A DNA stretch of 64,000 nucleotides, taken from contig JAIQEX010000001.1 of assembly GCA_020073615.1 (NCBI GenBank), positions 96,670 to 160,669 on the forward strand, written 5' to 3'. The translations under genes and the position numbers were made by a program. This DNA comes from Terriglobia bacterium (GTDB taxonomy: Bacteria > Acidobacteriota > Terriglobia > Bryobacterales > Bryobacteraceae). Below are positions 27,675 through 36,759 of this stretch, piece by piece. Below the pieces are notes generated by a model. That model did no database searches, was not told the DNA's origin, and saw only the letters and a program-made list of their open reading frames with translations. Numbering within the stretch: the stretch's first letter is position 1; the number at the start of each line of letters is the position of its first letter.

Positions 27675-28427
27675 TCAGAAGCCCCTTCCCAGCCCCTTGT
27701 GCAGCACGATAGCGCCGAGCAGCATTGCCCAGAGCAGCACCGTGACGCGCAGTATCCGGGCGGGAAGCACACCGGCCAGCCAGGCGCCCAAACAGGCGCC
27801 GGCCACACCGCTGGCCAGCAGGGGGAACAGCACAACACGGCTCCAGCTTCCCGCGGTCACGTGCACAAGGCTCCCCGCAACGGATACGGCCAGACCGAAG
27901 ACGAGGTCGGTTCCGACCACCGCCACCGGCGACAGCTTGCTGAGACTGTACAGCAGGACGGTTCCCAGCGCGCCCGCGCCGGCCGAGGAAAAGCCGGTCG
28001 ACACCCCGATGGGGAAACTGAGGAGCAGCAGCAACCAGGGCCGCTCCCGATGGCGGACTGGATCCCGAACGAAACGGAGCAGGCCGAAGCCGGCGGAAAC
28101 CAATACGGTCGCGCCGATGACGGTCAAGATCAAACCATCCCGGCTATCATGCAGCCGCTCGAGCACCGCCGAGCCAAAGACCGCACCCGGTACGCCTCCG
28201 GCCACCATGTAGGGGAGCGTTCGGAGATCAACCTGCCTGCGATACAGATAGAGCAAGGCCGCGTTGACCTTTACCGCCGAAGAAAAAAGAAGCGCCGTTC
28301 CCACGCTTTGTGCCGGGGGCACACCGAAGAACAGGATCAGAAGCGGGGCCGCCAATAATCCGCCGCCAATCCCGGTGGTGCCAATAGCCAACCCGATGAA
28401 GGCACCGAGCAGCATCACCATACTCAT
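27675..28427 (-). CDS. TauE/SafE family sulfite/anion exporter-like permease
   Basis: About 250 residues with seven or eight hydrophobic helices. The N-terminal repeat [20 protein letters not shown] and the mid-protein repeat [20 protein letters not shown] are the two GxG-type motifs of TauE/SafE (DUF81) proteins. The stop lies one base before the cysD start, so the two are co-transcribed. In a sulfate-activation operon it probably carries sulfate or sulfite, import or export being undecidable. The start was set at ATG 28427; a TTG at 28472 is also possible. Confidence 0.85.
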   Translation of the reverse strand: MSMVMLLGAFIGLAIGTTGIGGGLLAAPLLILFFGVPPAQSVGTALLFSSAVKVNAALLYLYRRQVDLRTLPYMVAGGVPGAVFGSAVLERLHDSRDGLILTVIGATVLVSAGFGLLRFVRDPVRHRERPWLLLLLSFPIGVSTGFSSAGAGALGTVLLYSLSKLSPVAVVGTDLVFGLAVSVAGSLVHVTAGSWSRVVLFPLLASGVAGACLGAWLAGVLPARILRVTVLLWAMLLGAIVLHKGLGRGF

Positions 28428-28517
28428 GCCCCGCAACGGGTCACCCCAGTGTGTTGCCCTGGAGCCCGACAAGGCTGGCGGAAACGGACCGCCTTCCGGT
28501 GTTGTGGAGCGCGGGCC

Positions 28518-29240
28518 CTAACGGGAACGCTGTTTCCGGAGCACCCAGGCCAGCGGCGCAAGCCCAAGGATCAGAAAGGATGCTGTAGCCGGTTCGGGCA
28601 CGGCGGCCGGAGTGAAGGTAAAGTTTCCACCCAGCAAGGTGCGGGTGCCATCTCCCGGGGTCAAGGTTCCCGTTGCTGCGCCTATGCCGCCCGCACTGGT
28701 GTTATTCACAATGATCGTAAGGGTATTCAGCCCGGTGACAAAGCCAGTGGTGAACGTGCCGGTTGCCGGGAACGTGGAAGCGTTGAAAGTAAAGGGCGTG
28801 GTAGCGCCGCCATCGGTAAACTGCATCAAACCGGCGCCCGTGGATCCCGATACCCCGACATTCAGGATCGGGGTCGGGTTGCCGTTCAGCTCCAAAACCG
28901 CCCTGTCATCGCCCCTGAAACCCGTAATGTTCAGCGACGGTGCGGTCGCGCCCGTCGGCAAGGTAAACGTGAGGTTGGCCACCCAGAACCCATCGAAAGC
29001 CGCCAGGCTGCCCCCGGTGATGAAAGTCCCGGTCGATAAGCTGTCACTGGAGACGCTGATTCCACCAATGGCATCGGAGAGGAACATTGGGGCCGCACCA
29101 GTGGCCCCGGCACCCGTAATAGTCCACCCGTTGCCCGCAACCGTGCTGATATCGATGACGGTCGCCGATGCCGCCGTCAGACACACTAGACCAAGGAATG
29201 CCATCCGCATGCCAGCAGCGCTTTTGAATATGCTTGTCAT
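28518..29240 (-). CDS. PEP-CTERM sorting-domain surface protein
   Basis: A 240-residue exported protein. The signal peptide covers about residues 1-26 (MRMAFLGLVCLTAASA). The middle is a Ser/Thr/Gly-rich beta domain. The C-terminus is the PEP-CTERM signal: VPEPATASFLILGLAPLAWV followed by a basic tail. Such proteins are anchored or processed by an exosortase, a system generally found with extracellular polysaccharide loci. The ATG at 29240 has GGAGGG upstream; an in-frame codon further upstream was rejected. It has its own strong-looking promoter at 29309-29336. No exosortase gene lies in the window. Confidence 0.88.
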   Translation of the reverse strand: MTSIFKSAAGMRMAFLGLVCLTAASATVIDISTVAGNGWTITGAGATGAAPMFLSDAIGGISVSSDSLSTGTFITGGSLAAFDGFWVANLTFTLPTGATAPSLNITGFRGDDRAVLELNGNPTPILNVGVSGSTGAGLMQFTDGGATTPFTFNASTFPATGTFTTGFVTGLNTLTIIVNNTSAGGIGAATGTLTPGDGTRTLLGGNFTFTPAAVPEPATASFLILGLAPLAWVLRKQRSR

Positions 29241-29581
29241 TGACCCTCCGCGAATTTCTCGCCAGAACCTCGATTCGCCTCCATGCGTCCTGGCCAATTC
29301 GCGAGACGATCATAACATTTTTCTCGATGGTGTCAACCATTCAACCGGTGCCGCCACCTGGCCGTAGTGTACGTTTCTTACCAAATTCTTGGTCCGACGG
29401 TGCGCGGCCAACCAAGACTCGCCGCCGGGCGCCACCCCCCGCCTGCGGGTGTTACAAATCATAACTAAAGGCAGTATCGAATCCCCAACCAAATACGGGA
29501 TAGTGTACGGTGTACATCCACCCCAATAATCGGCCTCTGGGGTCCTGAAAGAGCGACCCGGTCTCAGGGAGGCTGCGCTTC
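29241..29581. other. Divergent intergenic region upstream of the rfb operon
   Basis: A 341-base spacer. It holds the PEP-CTERM promoter on the minus strand. On the plus side TAGTGTACG occurs twice, near 29365 and 29500, and AGGGAGG lies about nine bases before the GTG start of rfbF. I cannot point to a -35/-10 pair for the plus strand; the repeated nonamer could be a regulator site. Confidence 0.5.
29309..29336 (-). promoter_or_regulatory. Near-consensus sigma70 promoter of the PEP-CTERM gene
   Basis: On the minus strand TTGACA (29331-29336) and TATGAT (29309-29314) are separated by 16 bases. Transcription would begin near 29302, giving an untranslated leader of about 60 bases. It is the best promoter match I saw in the window and stands out in such G+C-rich DNA. 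Confidence 0.65.
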
Positions 29582-30358
29582 GTGAAAGTTGTGATTCTAT
29601 GCGGCGGATTGGGCACGCGCCTCCGCGAGGAGACCGAATTCCGTCCCAAACCCATGGTGGAAGTCGGCGGCAGGCCGATTCTGTGGCACATCATGAAGTC
29701 CTACGCCCACTACGGCTTCCGCGATTTTGTGTTGTGCCTGGGCTACCGCGGCAACGCGATTAAAGACTACTTCCTGAATTACGAGGCGATGAATAACGAT
29801 TTCTCCATTTGTCTGGGGCAGAAATCGCAGATCCGCTACCACGGCCTCCACGGCGAGCAGGGCTTCAGCGTGACCCTGGCCGACACCGGCGCCGAATGCA
29901 TGACCGGCGGACGCATCCGCAAGATCCGCAAATACATCGACACCCCCTCGTTCCTGCTCACCTACGGCGATGGGGTGTGCGATGTGGATATCCGCGGACT
30001 CGCCGACTTTCACCAGAGCCACGGCAAGATCGCCACAGTCACCACCGTGCCGCCGATTTCCCGCTTCGGCATGATCGAACTCGGCGGCGAGAGCCGCGTT
30101 CACCGGTTTACCGAAAAACCGAAAACCGATGGCTGGATGAGCGCCGGATTCTTCGCGCTCAAACAGGAGGTGTTCGATTACCTGGGCGGAGACGATTGCA
30201 TTTTCGAGCGCGACCCCCTGGAACGGCTCGCCGCCGAGGGCCAATTGATGGCCTACCGGCACGACGGGTTCTTCTACGCCATGGACACCTATCGGGAATA
30301 CCAGCACCTGAACAGTTTGTGGAGTTCCGGCGCCGCTCCCTGGAAGGTGTGGGCGTGA
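29582..30358 (+). CDS. rfbF: Glucose-1-phosphate cytidylyltransferase
   Basis: A 258-residue nucleotidyltransferase making CDP-glucose from CTP and glucose 1-phosphate. The N-terminus has [20 protein letters not shown] (about residues 6-25), the sugar-nucleotidyltransferase signature with family-typical GTRL and [16 protein letters not shown] holds the catalytic Asp, and the C-terminal [14 protein letters not shown] is typical of RfbF. The start is GTG with AGGGAGG nine bases upstream. It is the first gene of the long plus-strand sugar operon and overlaps rfbG by four bases (GTGA). Confidence 0.95.
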   Translation: MKVVILCGGLGTRLREETEFRPKPMVEVGGRPILWHIMKSYAHYGFRDFVLCLGYRGNAIKDYFLNYEAMNNDFSICLGQKSQIRYHGLHGEQGFSVTLADTGAECMTGGRIRKIRKYIDTPSFLLTYGDGVCDVDIRGLADFHQSHGKIATVTTVPPISRFGMIELGGESRVHRFTEKPKTDGWMSAGFFALKQEVFDYLGGDDCIFERDPLERLAAEGQLMAYRHDGFFYAMDTYREYQHLNSLWSSGAAPWKVWA

Positions 30359-31329
30359 AGGGCGGCTTCTGGCGGGATCATCGGGTGCTGGTCACCGGTG
30401 CCACCGGGCTGGTGGGCGCCTGGCTCACACGCCGCCTGCTGGAAGCGGGAGCGGACGTGGTCGCGGTGGTGCGCGATTGGGTCCCGCAAAGCGAGCTGGT
30501 CCGCACGCGGACCATCGACCGGGTCAGCGTGGCGCGCGGGGATGTTCGCGACCGCGACTTCCTCGAGCGCGTAATCGGCGAATACGAAACCCAAACCGTG
30601 ATCCACCTGGCCGCGCAGACCATTGTCGGAATCGCCAACCGCAACCCCGTCTCCACGTTCGAAAGCAATATTCAGGGCACGTGGAACCTGCTGGAGGCCT
30701 GCCGCCGCTCGCCGGGAGTTCGTTCCATCGTGGTGGCGTCGTCCGATAAGGCCTACGGCGATCGGGACGCGCTGCCCTACTCCGAAGACACTCCGCTCGC
30801 CGGCCGGCACCCCTACGACGTGAGCAAATCCTGCGCCGACCTGCTGGCGCAGTCCTACGCGGCCACCTATGGCCTGCCGGTGGCCGTCACCCGCTGCGGG
30901 AATTTCTACGGCGGCGGCGATCTGAACTGGAACCGCATCGTGCCCGGCACCATCCGCTCCGTGCTGCGCGGGGAGCGGCCGGTGATCCGCTCCGACGGCC
31001 AGTTTGTCCGCGACTATTTTTACGTGGAGGATGGCGCCGCGGCCTACATGCTGCTGGCCGAGCAGCTCCACTGCCGCCCGGATCTGCACGGCCTCGCCTT
31101 CAACTTTTCCAACGAAAGCGAAATCGCCGTGCTCGGCCTCGTGAACCGCATCCTGGGCGCCATGCAGTCGGAGTTGGAGCCGGTGGTGCACAACGAGGCC
31201 TCGAACGAAATCCGCCGCCAGTCGCTCAGCGCCGCGCGGGCGCGCCAGATGCTCCGCTGGTCGCCGCTCTACACGCTGGATGAGGGGATGGAGCGCACCA
31301 TCTCCTGGTACCGGGAGTTTGTCGCGTGA
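30355..31329 (+). CDS. rfbG: CDP-glucose 4,6-dehydratase
   Basis: A 324-residue extended SDR converting CDP-glucose to CDP-4-keto-6-deoxyglucose. NAD motif GATGLVG lies at residues 15-21, VASSDKAYG carries the catalytic Ser/Asp region, and YDVSK (Tyr154, Lys158) is the active-site pair. The start GTG at 30355 overlaps the rfbF stop, and the stop overlaps the rfbH start (GTGA), so the three are coupled. The product is the substrate of the dehydrase RfbH. Confidence 0.94.
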   Translation: MKGGFWRDHRVLVTGATGLVGAWLTRRLLEAGADVVAVVRDWVPQSELVRTRTIDRVSVARGDVRDRDFLERVIGEYETQTVIHLAAQTIVGIANRNPVSTFESNIQGTWNLLEACRRSPGVRSIVVASSDKAYGDRDALPYSEDTPLAGRHPYDVSKSCADLLAQSYAATYGLPVAVTRCGNFYGGGDLNWNRIVPGTIRSVLRGERPVIRSDGQFVRDYFYVEDGAAAYMLLAEQLHCRPDLHGLAFNFSNESEIAVLGLVNRILGAMQSELEPVVHNEASNEIRRQSLSAARARQMLRWSPLYTLDEGMERTISWYREFVA

Positions 31330-32657
31330 CCCAGCGAGGCCTCGAGTTGCGCGAACAGATTCTCCGCCTGACCGGGGAGTACTGCCGTGAGGCGTTCCCG
31401 GCGCAGGCTTTCGTGGCCGGGGAAACGGCCGTCCCGGTGGCGGGCAAGGTCTTCGATTCGGCGGAGATGCGCCTGCTGGTGGATTCCGCGCTCGATTTCT
31501 GGCTCACCACCGGCCGTTTCGCGGCCCGCTTCGAGCGCGAATTCGCGCGCTGGTCGGGCGTGCGCGAGTGCGTGCTGGCGAACTCCGGATCTTCCGCCAA
31601 CCTGCTGGCGGTCTCGGCGCTGACATCGCCGTCGCTGGGCGACCGCCGCCTGGCGCCCGGCGATGAAGCGATCACCGTCGCCGCCGGCTTCCCCACCACC
31701 GTGAACCCGCTCTTCCAGAACGGCCTGGTCCCGGTTTTCGTGGACGTCGCCATCCCCACCTACAACGTGGATGTCACGCAGTTGGAGGCGGCGCTTTCGC
31801 CGCGCACGCGCGCGCTGATCCTGGCGCACACGCTCGGCAATCCCTTCGACGTGGACGCCGTCGCCGCCTTCGCCCGCAAACACAACCTGTGGCTGATCGA
31901 AGACTGCTGCGACGCCCTCGGCGCCACCTGGCACGGCCAGAAAGTGGGCGCCTTCGGCGACCTCGCCACCACCAGTTTCTACCCCGCGCACCACATCACC
32001 ATGGGCGAGGGCGGCGCGGTGCTCACCAGCCAGCCCGCCCTGCGCCGCCTGCTGGAATCCTTCCGCGACTGGGGCCGCGACTGCTGGTGCGCGCCGGGAT
32101 GCGACGATACCTGCGGCCGGCGGTTCGACCGGCAGCTCGGCGATCTCCCCGCGGGCTACGACCACAAGTACACCTACTCGCACATCGGCTACAACCTCAA
32201 GCCGACCGACATGCAAGCCGCGGTGGGCGTGGCCCAGTTGCCCAAGCTGGACGGTTTCATCAAGGCGCGGCGCCGCAATTTTCAGCTCCTGCGCGACGGC
32301 CTGCGCGGCCTCGAGGAGTTCTTCATCCTCCCGGAAGCCACCGCCGGGAGCGACCCGAGCTGGTTCGGCTTCCCCATCGCCGTGCGCCCCGGCGCGCCCT
32401 TCTCGCGCAACCAGGTGACGCGCCACCTGGAAGAGCGCAAGATCGCCACCCGCCTGCTGTTCGGCGGCAACCTGACGCGCCAGCCCGCCTACCGCGGCCG
32501 GGAATATCGCGTGGCGGGGTCTTTGCAGAACACGGATTTCGTGATGGACCAGGTGTTCTGGATCGGGCTGTATCCGGCCATTACGCCGGCCATGGTGGAG
32601 TACATGATCGAAAGCCTCGCAAGCGTCGCTTCGCTTGCCGTAGGGACGGGAGTTTGA
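31326..32657 (+). CDS. rfbH: CDP-6-deoxy-4-keto-hexose 3-dehydrase (E1, PMP and [2Fe-2S])
   Basis: A 443-residue enzyme of the aminotransferase fold that removes the 3-OH of CDP-4-keto-6-deoxyglucose. [14 protein letters not shown] (about residues 217-230) has His where aminotransferases have the PLP-binding Lys, the hallmark of E1. The cysteines follow the spacing C-X57-C-X1-C-X7-C (Cys195, 253, 255, 263), the known [2Fe-2S] ligand pattern. The start is GTG overlapping the rfbG stop. The partner flavin/iron-sulfur reductase (E3, AscD/DdhD type) is not in the window, so electrons must come from elsewhere. Confidence 0.95.
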   Translation: MTQRGLELREQILRLTGEYCREAFPAQAFVAGETAVPVAGKVFDSAEMRLLVDSALDFWLTTGRFAARFEREFARWSGVRECVLANSGSSANLLAVSALTSPSLGDRRLAPGDEAITVAAGFPTTVNPLFQNGLVPVFVDVAIPTYNVDVTQLEAALSPRTRALILAHTLGNPFDVDAVAAFARKHNLWLIEDCCDALGATWHGQKVGAFGDLATTSFYPAHHITMGEGGAVLTSQPALRRLLESFRDWGRDCWCAPGCDDTCGRRFDRQLGDLPAGYDHKYTYSHIGYNLKPTDMQAAVGVAQLPKLDGFIKARRRNFQLLRDGLRGLEEFFILPEATAGSDPSWFGFPIAVRPGAPFSRNQVTRHLEERKIATRLLFGGNLTRQPAYRGREYRVAGSLQNTDFVMDQVFWIGLYPAITPAMVEYMIESLASVASLAVGTGV

Positions 32658-32659
32658 CC

Positions 32660-33547
32660 ATGCAGGGCACAACGCAGGAAGTATCGATCGGCAACAAAAA
32701 GATGGGCGACGGTCATCCGTGCTTCATCATCGCCGAGATCGGAATCAACCATAACGGAGACATCGACCTCGCGCGCCGGCTGATCAGCGTGGCGGTGGCC
32801 GCCGGCTGCGATGCCGTCAAGTTTCAGAAGCGCACCATCGATGTGGTCTACACCCCCGCCGAGCTGGCCAAGCCGCGCGAAAACCCGTTCGGAGAAACCA
32901 ACGGAGATTTGAAACGGGGGCTCGAGTTCGGGTACGACGACTACCGGCTAATCGACCGCTATTGCCGCGAGGTGAGGATGCCCTGGTTCGCTTCCTGCTG
33001 GGACGAGCGCTCGGTGGATTTCATCGAACGCTTTGACCCGCCGTGCTACAAGATCGCCTCCGCGTCGCTCACGGATGACAACCTGCTCCGCTATACACGC
33101 GCGATCGGCAAGCCGGTGATTCTCTCGACCGGCATGAGCACCGTTCCGGAAATCGATCATGCGGTGGAGGTGCTGGGCACAAAGGATCTCGTGCTGCTGC
33201 ACGCATGCAGCGCCTACCCCGCGTACTATCCGGAGCTGAACCTGAAAGCCATCGTGACGCTGCGCGAACGCTATGGCGTGCCAGTCGGCTATTCCGGCCA
33301 TGAAACCGGGCTGCCCTCGACGGTCGCCGCCGTGGCTCTCGGCGCCTGCTCGGTGGAGCGCCACATCACGCTGGACCGCTCGATGTGGGGCTCGGATCAG
33401 GCGGCTTCACTCGAACCGAACGGCATCACCAAGATCGTCAGTTACGTGCGCGTCGTCGAACAGTCGTTGGGCGATGGCGTCAAGCGCGTGGTGGAGCGCG
33501 AGCACGACGTCATCAAGAAATTACGCAGAATCCGCGCGGTCGCGTAA
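32660..33547 (+). CDS. NeuB-family PEP-condensing synthase without SAF domain
   Basis: A 295-residue TIM-barrel enzyme of the N-acetylneuraminate synthase family. CFIIAEIGINHNGDIDLARR (about residues 22-41), DAVKFQKRTIDVVY, ILSTGMSTVPEID and SGHETGLPS-type strands are present, and SVERHITLDR...GSDQAASLEPNG lies near the end. The family condenses phosphoenolpyruvate with an aldose to give a 3-deoxy-2-ulosonic acid. The protein stops right after the barrel (about residue 290), so the C-terminal antifreeze-like SAF domain of true NeuB is missing. Substrate is therefore uncertain. It follows rfbH by two bases and is five bases before a KdsC-like phosphatase gene. No CMP-nonulosonate synthetase is seen. 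Confidence 0.88.
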   Translation: MQGTTQEVSIGNKKMGDGHPCFIIAEIGINHNGDIDLARRLISVAVAAGCDAVKFQKRTIDVVYTPAELAKPRENPFGETNGDLKRGLEFGYDDYRLIDRYCREVRMPWFASCWDERSVDFIERFDPPCYKIASASLTDDNLLRYTRAIGKPVILSTGMSTVPEIDHAVEVLGTKDLVLLHACSAYPAYYPELNLKAIVTLRERYGVPVGYSGHETGLPSTVAAVALGACSVERHITLDRSMWGSDQAASLEPNGITKIVSYVRVVEQSLGDGVKRVVEREHDVIKKLRRIRAVA

Positions 33548-33551
33548 CGCC

Positions 33552-34058
33552 ATGGCCACGATTCAAGCGCTCGCTCTCGATGTGGATGGCGTACTCACCG
33601 ATGGCGGCGTGTGGTGGGGCCCGGACGGCGCCGAATGGAAGCGCTTCTCGTTCGCGGACATCATGGGCGTCTCGCTGGCGCGCAAGGCGGGCCTGCTGGT
33701 GGCGCTCATCTCGGGCGAGGACAGCCCGCTGGTGGACCGGTTTGCGGCCAAGTTCCAGCTCACCGACGTCGCCAAGGGATGCAAAGACAAGGCCGCGGCA
33801 CTGGCCGCCTTTGCCGGCCGCCATAATCTGCCGCTCGACCAGATCTGCTTCATGGGCGACGACGTGAACGACCTCGCCGCCATGGAGATGGCCGGCCTGT
33901 CCGCCGCTCCGGCCAACGCGCAGGCCGCCGTCCTGGCGAAGGCGGACGTGATCACGGAGGCCGCGGGCGGCAACGGCGCGGTCCGCGAGCTCGTGGACCT
34001 GATTCTCGCGACCGCCGGGCGGCCCGTTCCGTCCGCCCGGTCTACCGTAACCACATGA
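33552..34058 (+). CDS. KdsC-like HAD phosphatase
   Basis: A 168-residue HAD hydrolase of the cap-less C0 type. DVDGVLTDGG (Asp10, Asp12) is the nucleophile loop, LISGEDS (Ser54) is motif II, and MGDDVNDLAAM (Asp103, Asp104) is the metal loop, as in KDO-8-phosphate phosphatase and the phosphatase part of some CMP-sialate synthetases. It probably dephosphorylates the ulosonate phosphate made by the preceding synthase. The start ATG 33552 gives exactly the family N-terminus. It overlaps the ThDP enzyme start by four bases. Confidence 0.86.
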   Translation: MATIQALALDVDGVLTDGGVWWGPDGAEWKRFSFADIMGVSLARKAGLLVALISGEDSPLVDRFAAKFQLTDVAKGCKDKAAALAAFAGRHNLPLDQICFMGDDVNDLAAMEMAGLSAAPANAQAAVLAKADVITEAAGGNGAVRELVDLILATAGRPVPSARSTVTT

Positions 34059-35875
34059 TGAAACTCTCCGATTACGTCATGCAGTTTGTAGCCGCGCGCG
34101 GCGTGAAGCATGTCTTTCTCGTGACCGGCGGCGGGGCCATGCACTTGAATGCCTCGTTGGCCCAGTGCCTGGAGCTGGAGCCGGTTTGCAACTCCCACGA
34201 GCAGGCCAGCGCCATGGCGGCGGAGAACTACGCCAAAGTAACCAACAATCTCGGAGTTGCCCTGGTGACAACCGGGCCGGGCGGCACGAATGCGATCACG
34301 GGTGTCGCCGGCGCGTGGCTGGATTCCACGCCGGTGCTGATCCTCTCGGGGCAGGTGAAGCGCCCCGACCGCATGTTCGCCCCCGACGGAACGCCGCTGG
34401 GAATGCGCCAGCTCGGCGTGCAGGAAGTGGATATCGTCTCCATTGTCCGGCCGATCACTAAATACGCGATCACCGTGCTCGATCCCGCCAGTATCCGGTT
34501 CCACCTGGAAAAGGCCGTGTACCTGGCGCGGAGTGGCCGCCCCGGCCCGGTGTGGCTCGATATTCCGCTGGACGTGCAGGCGGCGCAGATCGATGAAACC
34601 GCGCTGCCCGGCTTCGAACCGGAGCCGGCCTGCGAAGATGCCGGGCTGCCGGACAAGGTGGCCGAAACCGTCGCCGCGCTCAATCGCGCGCAGCGGCCGC
34701 TGCTGTTCATCGGCAATGGCGTGCGCCTGGCCGGTGCCGAAAACGCCCTGCGCGAGTTATTCCAAAGGCTGCGGATTCCCGCAGTGGCAACGTGGTGCGC
34801 CGCCGATATCATTTCCTCCGAGGACCCCTTATTTGTCGGCCGCCCCGGATCGCTGGCTTCCCGCGGCGCCAATTTCGCCCTGCAGAATTGCGATTTTCTG
34901 CTCAGCGTCGGCGCCCGGCTGGACTTTGCCATCACCGGCTACGCACCCGAAAAATTCGCGCGCGCGGCGCACAAGGTGATGGTCGATATCGATCCCGCCG
35001 AGATTCGCAAGCTCGCTCCCCACATTCACACGCCGGTCTGCGCGGATGCCGGCGCGTTTCTGCGCGAGATGTTACACCAGGCGGAAACGGTCACGCGCGC
35101 GGACCGCACCTGTTGGCAGAAGCGCTGTGCCGACTGGAAAACCCGTTACCCGGTGGTGCTGCCCGAGCATCGGCGTCCCGCAGGGCGGGTCAGCATCTAT
35201 CACCTTGCCGAGGTCATCCACCAGGAAACGACCGCCGAAGACCTTATGGTCTCCGGCACCGCGGGCAGCGCCATTGAAATCTTCCTCTTCGCATGCCCCA
35301 CCCGCGCGGGCCAGCGTATCTACCACACCGCCGGCCTGGGTTCGATGGGCAACGGTCTCCCCGGCAGCATCGGCGTTTGTCTGGCGAGTGGTCGCCGCCG
35401 CACGGTCTGCGTGGATGGCGATGGCGGCTTTCAGTTCAACATTCAAGAACTGGAGACGGTAGCGCGGTTGAACCTGCCGATTAAGTTTTTCGTGCTGAAC
35501 AACGACGGCTACGCGTCGGTCCGCGGCTCGCAAGCCAACTTCTTCGGCGCGCCGCAGATCGGCTGCGATGCGCAGACAGGACTGACCGTGCCCGACATCT
35601 GTAGGGTCGCAGACTCGTATGGCTTGAAAACCTTCCGCATCGCTTCGCAAGCAAACCTGTCCCTGGATGTGCGGAATGTGCTGGAAACGCCCGGCCCGGT
35701 GGTGTGCGACGTCCAGGTCATCCCCGACGAAATTCGCGGGCCGCGTCTGGCTTCTATGCAGCTTCCCGACGGCTCGATGGTGTCGAAGCCGCTGGAGGAC
35801 CTGTGGCCGTTCCTCGATCGCGAGGAGTTTTTTGCCAATATGATCGTGTCGCCGCTCGAGGAATCGATGGCATGA
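34055..35875 (+). CDS. Acetolactate-synthase-like ThDP enzyme (candidate YerE-type)
   Basis: A 606-residue ThDP enzyme of the acetohydroxyacid synthase fold. The catalytic Glu49 lies in CNSHEQASAMAAENYAK. LVTTGPGGTNAITGVAGAWL is typical of the PYR domain. The ThDP/Mg motif runs from GDG (455-457) to NN (482-483). No regulatory subunit gene is near, and it sits in an O-antigen-type operon beside rfbFGH, so branched-chain amino acid synthesis is unlikely. Established precedent: YerE, a homologue in Yersinia, adds a two-carbon unit from pyruvate to C4 of CDP-4-keto-3,6-dideoxyhexose to make yersiniose. By analogy this may create a branched sugar. That is inference. Confidence 0.85.
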   Translation: MMKLSDYVMQFVAARGVKHVFLVTGGGAMHLNASLAQCLELEPVCNSHEQASAMAAENYAKVTNNLGVALVTTGPGGTNAITGVAGAWLDSTPVLILSGQVKRPDRMFAPDGTPLGMRQLGVQEVDIVSIVRPITKYAITVLDPASIRFHLEKAVYLARSGRPGPVWLDIPLDVQAAQIDETALPGFEPEPACEDAGLPDKVAETVAALNRAQRPLLFIGNGVRLAGAENALRELFQRLRIPAVATWCAADIISSEDPLFVGRPGSLASRGANFALQNCDFLLSVGARLDFAITGYAPEKFARAAHKVMVDIDPAEIRKLAPHIHTPVCADAGAFLREMLHQAETVTRADRTCWQKRCADWKTRYPVVLPEHRRPAGRVSIYHLAEVIHQETTAEDLMVSGTAGSAIEIFLFACPTRAGQRIYHTAGLGSMGNGLPGSIGVCLASGRRRTVCVDGDGGFQFNIQELETVARLNLPIKFFVLNNDGYASVRGSQANFFGAPQIGCDAQTGLTVPDICRVADSYGLKTFRIASQANLSLDVRNVLETPGPVVCDVQVIPDEIRGPRLASMQLPDGSMVSKPLEDLWPFLDREEFFANMIVSPLEESMA

Positions 35876-36759
35876 AGATCCTGATCACCGGCGGCAGCGG
35901 TTTCATCGGCCGGAACCTGAAGGAGCAGTACGCCGGCCGCTATCGGATTGTCGCTCCTTCCCGTGCCGAACTGAACTTACTCGACCCTGAAGCGGTGCGC
36001 ACATACCTGGAGAAGCAGCAGTTTGATGTCGTGATCCACGCTGCCACTGAGCGGTCTAACCGCCGCTTGGGCAGCCCACCCGACCTGTTCGAAAACAACT
36101 GCCGAATGTTCTTCAACCTCGCGCGTAGCGAGCGGTACTTTGGGCGCATGCTGTTCCTGAGTTCCGGGGCGGTCTACGGACGAACGCAAGCCTGTCGCGT
36201 CCCGGAGACAGCTTTTGACGCCCGTGTTCCGGCCGAGCCCTACGGGTTTTCCAAGTACGTCTGCGCCAAGGCGATCGCTGCTATGGACCGGGTCCACGAA
36301 CTGCGCCTGTTTGCCGTTTTTGGCCGGTACGAAGACTGGCAGGTGCGCTTCATTTCGAACGCCTGCTGCCGTGCGGTGTGGAATCTTCCGGTGGTCATTC
36401 GGCAGAACGTGTTGTTCGACTATCTCGATGTCGAAGACCTGGGCTGGATATTGGATTGTTTTCTGCGGAAGGATCTTCAGCATCGGCATTATAACGTCTG
36501 CACCGGCCGGGCCCTGGACCTGAAGTCGCTAGCGGAGAAGGTGGTGAGCGCATCCGGCAAGAAACTGGAAATCAGGGTCAATGGAGAAGGCCTAGGCCGC
36601 GAATACAGCGGTGACAACACACGCATGTTGGGTGAGATCCCCGATTTTCAGTTCCGAGGAATCGATGAGTCGATTGCGCTGCTCCTTCGCTGGTATGAAG
36701 AAAGAAAGGATTTGATTGACCCCAAATTACTAGGGTTCGATGAAATGAGTGAATCGTGA
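35872..36759 (+). CDS. NAD-dependent epimerase/dehydratase (extended SDR)
   Basis: A 295-residue extended SDR. ITGGSGFIGRNL carries the dinucleotide motif (Gly7-Gly13), FLSSGAVYG the catalytic Ser, and YGFSK (Tyr124, Lys128) the active pair. FDYLDVEDLGWILD and YNVCTGRALDLKSLAEKV are typical of nucleotide-sugar SDRs. It overlaps the ThDP gene by four bases (ATGA) and the following isomerase gene (GTGA). It could reduce the 4-keto branched product, as YerF does for yersiniose, or epimerise another intermediate. Confidence 0.85.
   Translation: MKILITGGSGFIGRNLKEQYAGRYRIVAPSRAELNLLDPEAVRTYLEKQQFDVVIHAATERSNRRLGSPPDLFENNCRMFFNLARSERYFGRMLFLSSGAVYGRTQACRVPETAFDARVPAEPYGFSKYVCAKAIAAMDRVHELRLFAVFGRYEDWQVRFISNACCRAVWNLPVVIRQNVLFDYLDVEDLGWILDCFLRKDLQHRHYNVCTGRALDLKSLAEKVVSASGKKLEIRVNGEGLGREYSGDNTRMLGEIPDFQFRGIDESIALLLRWYEERKDLIDPKLLGFDEMSES

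Noticed and set aside
31269-32672. 467-codon minus-strand frame
   Set aside because: Antisense to rfbH, whose active-site His and Cys spacing are intact.
34055-35875. Biosynthetic acetolactate synthase (IlvB) for valine/isoleucine
   Set aside because: No ilvN/ilvH, ilvC or leu genes around; it is embedded by four-base overlaps in a nucleotide-sugar operon.
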